Assembly: GCA_944383545.1 (NCBI GenBank)
Contig: CALWPY010000003.1
Span: 111,698 to 175,697 of the forward strand
Length of the DNA: 64,000 bases
Direction: 5' to 3'
Origin: an uncultured Lachnospiraceae bacterium
GTDB lineage: Bacteria; Bacillota; Clostridia; Lachnospirales; Lachnospiraceae
Part shown: positions 61,232 to 64,000 of the stretch, in pieces
Numbering within the stretch: position 1 is the first letter of the stretch
Layout: every line of letters starts with the position of its first letter
Translations under genes and position numbers: made by a program
The notes under the pieces: generated by a model
The model's input: only the letters and a program-made list of their open reading frames with translations
The model's database searches: none
What the model was told of the DNA's origin: nothing

Positions 61232-62713
61232 TCACCTCCAGTAACATATTACAGGTGTTCCCTGTTCTATAAGATTATATAGTTCTTTTGCCTTTTGTAC
61301 CGGCAAATTAATACAGCCGTGAGACCCGTTATTTACATAGATACTTCCTCCGAAGCTGCTTCTCCAGTTTGCATCATGAAAGCCTATTCCCCGGTTAAAG
61401 GGCATCCAGTACGTTACGGGCGTTTCATAATCTTCGCCTCTTAAAACCACATTTTTATCTTTGTACTTTAAGTAATATAAGCCTCCCGGTGTTTTATGCC
61501 CTTCAACAATGCATCCTGAAACAAAATCACTTTCAAATACTATTTTTCCATCCTGATACAGATACATATGCTGATTTGAAAGGTCCACTTCTGCATAGGT
61601 CCTTCCTATATCTCCTGATTTATTATAAGCAAATCCTTTTTGGCTTAACATAATTTCACGTTTAATTACAACTCTGTTTATTATATTTGTATACAGTTCA
61701 TCAGTTTCAGCATCTTCATCTATGTCCCAGCCGTAATTATTTCCTGTTACGTATATGTAATCTCCAACAGTTGTTCTGAATTTTCTCTCGGTACCAACTG
61801 TATTATATTCTTCTTCCAAAGATAAGACATAGTCTCTTACCTTTCCTTTATCTAATCGGACAGTATAGCCACTGCCTATGTTTATCATATCAAATATATC
61901 ATTTTTTCCTACCTCAATATTAATATCTCCCATTGTAAGAATAATCTCTGACTCTAAATAAGCATTCACTTTGTCAAGTGCTGATAATACTTCCTCAGAT
62001 TCAGATGTATATTCCGGTTTCATGTAACAACTCTCTTCTTCAGGACAGAATGTTTTATCAAGAGAATAAAGAGCTTCGGAAAGAGCAGCTTTAAAATCAT
62101 CTAAGATAATATAATTACCTTCTTCCCCCACGTAAACTCCCACATCCCCATCCGTTAAGACTATTTTGGGCTCATCGGGCATTTTCATATTTTCTACATT
62201 AAGATATTCTGAATCAGAAAGCAGTTCATCTAACTTGTCCTCATCAAAAGAAACCTGAATATCAGCTTTATAATTATTATTTCCATAAAATACTGAAAAC
62301 CATAAAAAAGGATTTTGTGATTTATGTATTTCTCTGATATTTTCAGACGCTGAAACCTGCAGGTCGATATCTGACGCTTTTATTACCTCTTCTCCGTCCC
62401 TGTATATAATAGTTATGTAATAATCCTCGTAACTTTTACATAAAAGTCCTGACGCATAGTCCGGTGACATTAGTGACACATCCATGCCATCTATTTTTGT
62501 CATAGGATAAAACAAAAAGCAACAGAACATAACCATGATAAGGTAAACGGAAACAACTGTTACGGCTGCTCCGAATATAATCCTTTTTCTTAAAGCATCT
62601 GTTTTTCCTGCTTTAAGAAATGCGCTTTTATCCACATATACATCCGTAAATGTTTCTCCATAAGAAACATCTACGGATGAAGCAGTTTCTTTTTCTGAAG
62701 AATTATCGTTCAT
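61232..62713 (-). CDS. Membrane-anchored L,D-transpeptidase
   Basis: This 493-residue protein has one membrane helix (about 46-69), then external domains resembling the repeat domain that precedes YkuD in Firmicutes (about 80-370). The YkuD catalytic domain comes last. The active-site motif is SHGCINLP with the nucleophile Cys467, and the conserved His sits in IGFHDANW. It should form 3-3 cross-links in peptidoglycan outside the cell. It is the first gene of the run ending in metH. Confidence 0.93.
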   Translation of the reverse strand: MNDNSSEKETASSVDVSYGETFTDVYVDKSAFLKAGKTDALRKRIIFGAAVTVVSVYLIMVMFCCFLFYPMTKIDGMDVSLMSPDYASGLLCKSYEDYYITIIYRDGEEVIKASDIDLQVSASENIREIHKSQNPFLWFSVFYGNNNYKADIQVSFDEDKLDELLSDSEYLNVENMKMPDEPKIVLTDGDVGVYVGEEGNYIILDDFKAALSEALYSLDKTFCPEEESCYMKPEYTSESEEVLSALDKVNAYLESEIILTMGDINIEVGKNDIFDMINIGSGYTVRLDKGKVRDYVLSLEEEYNTVGTERKFRTTVGDYIYVTGNNYGWDIDEDAETDELYTNIINRVVIKREIMLSQKGFAYNKSGDIGRTYAEVDLSNQHMYLYQDGKIVFESDFVSGCIVEGHKTPGGLYYLKYKDKNVVLRGEDYETPVTYWMPFNRGIGFHDANWRSSFGGSIYVNNGSHGCINLPVQKAKELYNLIEQGTPVICYWR

Positions 62714-62773
62714 AACTTTCCCTTAAATTAAATAACAAAGAAATATCATCAGATACAATATAATTTATTATTA

Positions 62774-63646
62774 TTAATTATTCAATAGATTTATAAGTAT
62801 AATTTCAGGAACTGAATTAAATCTGATTTTTATTGAATGCTGTCCAATTCCACCACTGACAATCATTTTTTTATCTTCTTTTATAAATTCACCCTTATCA
62901 TACTTAGGAAAAAGTGTAAGACGAGGTGATAAAACACCTCCAAATAAAGGCAGTCTTATAATCCCTCCATGCACATGACCGGAGAGAGTTAAATCAGCTC
63001 CCCAATCTGCATATACCGGAAAATAATCAGGATTATGTGCAAGGAGAATATTAAATGCCTGCTTCTCAGGTTTACCAAGCTTATCATCAATATAATTTTT
63101 TTTCATATCTCCGATAAAGAAACGCTTATAATACTCTTTTCCGATATCCAGAGAGTAGATATTTATTTTTTTATTCTTATATTTTAATTCAGATTTTTTG
63201 TCCTCAAGAAAAACAATTCTTCTGTCAAGTAATTTAAAATATCTGTCCCACATATCGCCATATTTTTCGCGATTGTCTTTTACACGCATTTCATGATTTC
63301 CAATACCATAATAAACCGGATATTTTTCTGCAAGCTTATTAATAAATTTCACCGCATGACTAAAACCGGCATCCGGCTTTCCTAATATCATATCACCTCC
63401 CAGCAGTATAAAATCCGGTTTTACACTGTCAACCATTTCATGAATCTTCTTATTACCCTCACCAAAGTCCACATTATGGAAATCAGAAATAAAAAGTGCC
63501 CTTATTCCCTTTTCATTTTCAGGTAACTTTCGGGATATAATATCATATTCATTAATTTCCAGCATTTTATTTTCTCTCATGCTTTCCAAAATAATAAATA
63601 AGAGAATTAATATTAAAATTGAAACAACTATAATATATATAATCAT
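62774..63646 (-). CDS. Membrane-anchored metallophosphoesterase
   Basis: This 290-residue calcineurin-like phosphoesterase has an N-terminal membrane helix (2-22). The metal-binding motifs are in order: FISDFHNVDFG, LLGGDMILG, GIGNHEMR and LSGHVHGG. It resembles YkuE/YaeI-type enzymes that act on lipid or nucleotide phosphates, but the substrate is unknown. It lies 25 bases after a D,D-carboxypeptidase gene, so an envelope role is plausible. CGGAG precedes the ATG. Confidence 0.9.
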   Translation of the reverse strand: MIIYIIVVSILILILLFIILESMRENKMLEINEYDIISRKLPENEKGIRALFISDFHNVDFGEGNKKIHEMVDSVKPDFILLGGDMILGKPDAGFSHAVKFINKLAEKYPVYYGIGNHEMRVKDNREKYGDMWDRYFKLLDRRIVFLEDKKSELKYKNKKINIYSLDIGKEYYKRFFIGDMKKNYIDDKLGKPEKQAFNILLAHNPDYFPVYADWGADLTLSGHVHGGIIRLPLFGGVLSPRLTLFPKYDKGEFIKEDKKMIVSGGIGQHSIKIRFNSVPEIILINLLNN

Positions 63647-63670
63647 TTTATACTCCGTTTTATCTGTGTC

Positions 63671-64000
63671 TTATCTGTCTCCAATAAATAATTTGCCTGC
63701 TACATATTTAAGGCAAAACAAAAAATCAGCCTCTGCAATATTTTCATCTGCCACTATTGGCAATTCGTCCACTACCATATCTCCCGATTTATATACTATC
63801 TTACCAAGTACATCTCCGCTTTTAACAGGTGCCTGTATATCACTTAAAATTTCAACAGACTTCTCTATATTTGAACCTGATTCGTTAATCAGAACAAATT
63901 TATAGCTGTCAATCGTTCTAAACCTCACGGTCTTCTTTGTACCGCCTTTTACAGATATACTATCTATGCCTTCTAAAACATTCTCATCTACATATATATC
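63671..64000 (-). CDS. D-alanyl-D-alanine carboxypeptidase, C-terminal part (truncated)
   Basis: This is the C-terminal end of a penicillin-binding-protein-5-type carboxypeptidase; the gene runs past the window edge. The visible 109 residues match the beta-rich C-terminal domain of the family (VEILSDIQAPVKSGDVLGK, then IVYKSGDMVVDELPIVADE). The frame stays open from base 63928 to 64000, so the internal GTG there is not the start. The catalytic domain and signal peptide lie outside. Being only the accessory domain, the assignment is good but not certain. Confidence 0.75.
   Translation of the reverse strand, partial: DIYVDENVLEGIDSISVKGGTKKTVRFRTIDSYKFVLINESGSNIEKSVEILSDIQAPVKSGDVLGKIVYKSGDMVVDELPIVADENIAEADFLFCLKYVAGKLFIGDR

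Noticed and set aside
60397-62773. SAM or cobalamin riboswitch for metH
   Set aside because: The upstream gaps in the run are 2, 5 and 60 bases, which cannot hold these riboswitches.

Overview
This window is chromosomal core DNA from a low-G+C Firmicute, most probably a gut Lachnospiraceae (Clostridia). The evidence is the AT-rich base composition with A/G-rich Shine-Dalgarno sites. There are also YqfC/YqfD sporulation proteins, a Firmicutes-type L27 with a cleavable N-terminus beside its protease Prp, and a bile salt hydrolase. The gene orders rplU-prp-rpmA-obgE-yhbY-nadD-yqeK-rsfS and rpmF-plsX-rnc-smc-ftsY fit as well. The genus cannot be resolved from the sequence alone. Coding density is very high and no gene-free stretch exceeds 300 bases. 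Nearly all genes lie on the minus strand; only the truncated pseudouridine synthase, a XerS-like recombinase and lexA are on the plus strand. I see no tRNA, rRNA, CRISPR array, insertion sequence or prophage.

Layout. 1-1.75 kb: 3' end of an RluA-family pseudouridine synthase and a XerS-like tyrosine recombinase with its own promoter and a 26-base palindrome in its leader. 1.85-6.4 kb (minus): proB, a MoxR ATPase/VWA pair, a patatin-like lipase and a cytidylate-kinase-like protein. 6.4-11.4 kb: two flavoproteins, a BofC-like membrane protein, a DUF3048 lipoprotein and ybeY. 11.4-15.5 kb: yqfC-yqfD-phoH-aroB and rpsU. 15.7-23.5 kb: a histidine operon, hisZ-G-D-B followed by a HisF-like/HisIE fusion, ending in alaS. 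23.6-24.3 kb: divergent lexA. 24.4-31.8 kb: the rplU operon, with an HD-GYP protein, an unknown small protein and a GH13 glucosidase at its end. 31.9-40.3 kb: bile salt hydrolase, RNase E/G, two radical-SAM-linked proteins, PFL/ACT proteins, a WalJ-like hydrolase and an ASKHA corrinoid-activator-like protein. 40.3-49.5 kb: threonine ammonia-lyase, ftsY, smc, rnc, plsX, rpmF and ackA. 49.6-56.2 kb: a diguanylate cyclase, coaE, polA, a zinc-finger membrane protein and an AIM24 protein. 56.3-64 kb: ilvC, ilvN, metH, a purine nucleoside phosphorylase, an L,D-transpeptidase, a metallophosphoesterase and the end of a D,D-carboxypeptidase.

How the genes connect. Most of the window is housekeeping: translation and ribosome maturation, chromosome segregation and protein targeting, amino-acid synthesis, cofactor synthesis and cell-wall enzymes. 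Several transcription units are bounded by clear sigma-A promoters (-35/-10 pairs mostly 17 bases apart) and hairpin terminators. I found no obvious new multi-gene defence or mobile system. The best leads are: the XerS-like recombinase with an adjacent dif-like palindrome; the HisF-like domain fused to HisIE that lacks the catalytic Asp11; a short MetH without its reactivation domain in the same window as a ferredoxin-less ASKHA protein; and the conserved but uncharacterised radical-SAM/RNase G and MoxR/VWA groups.
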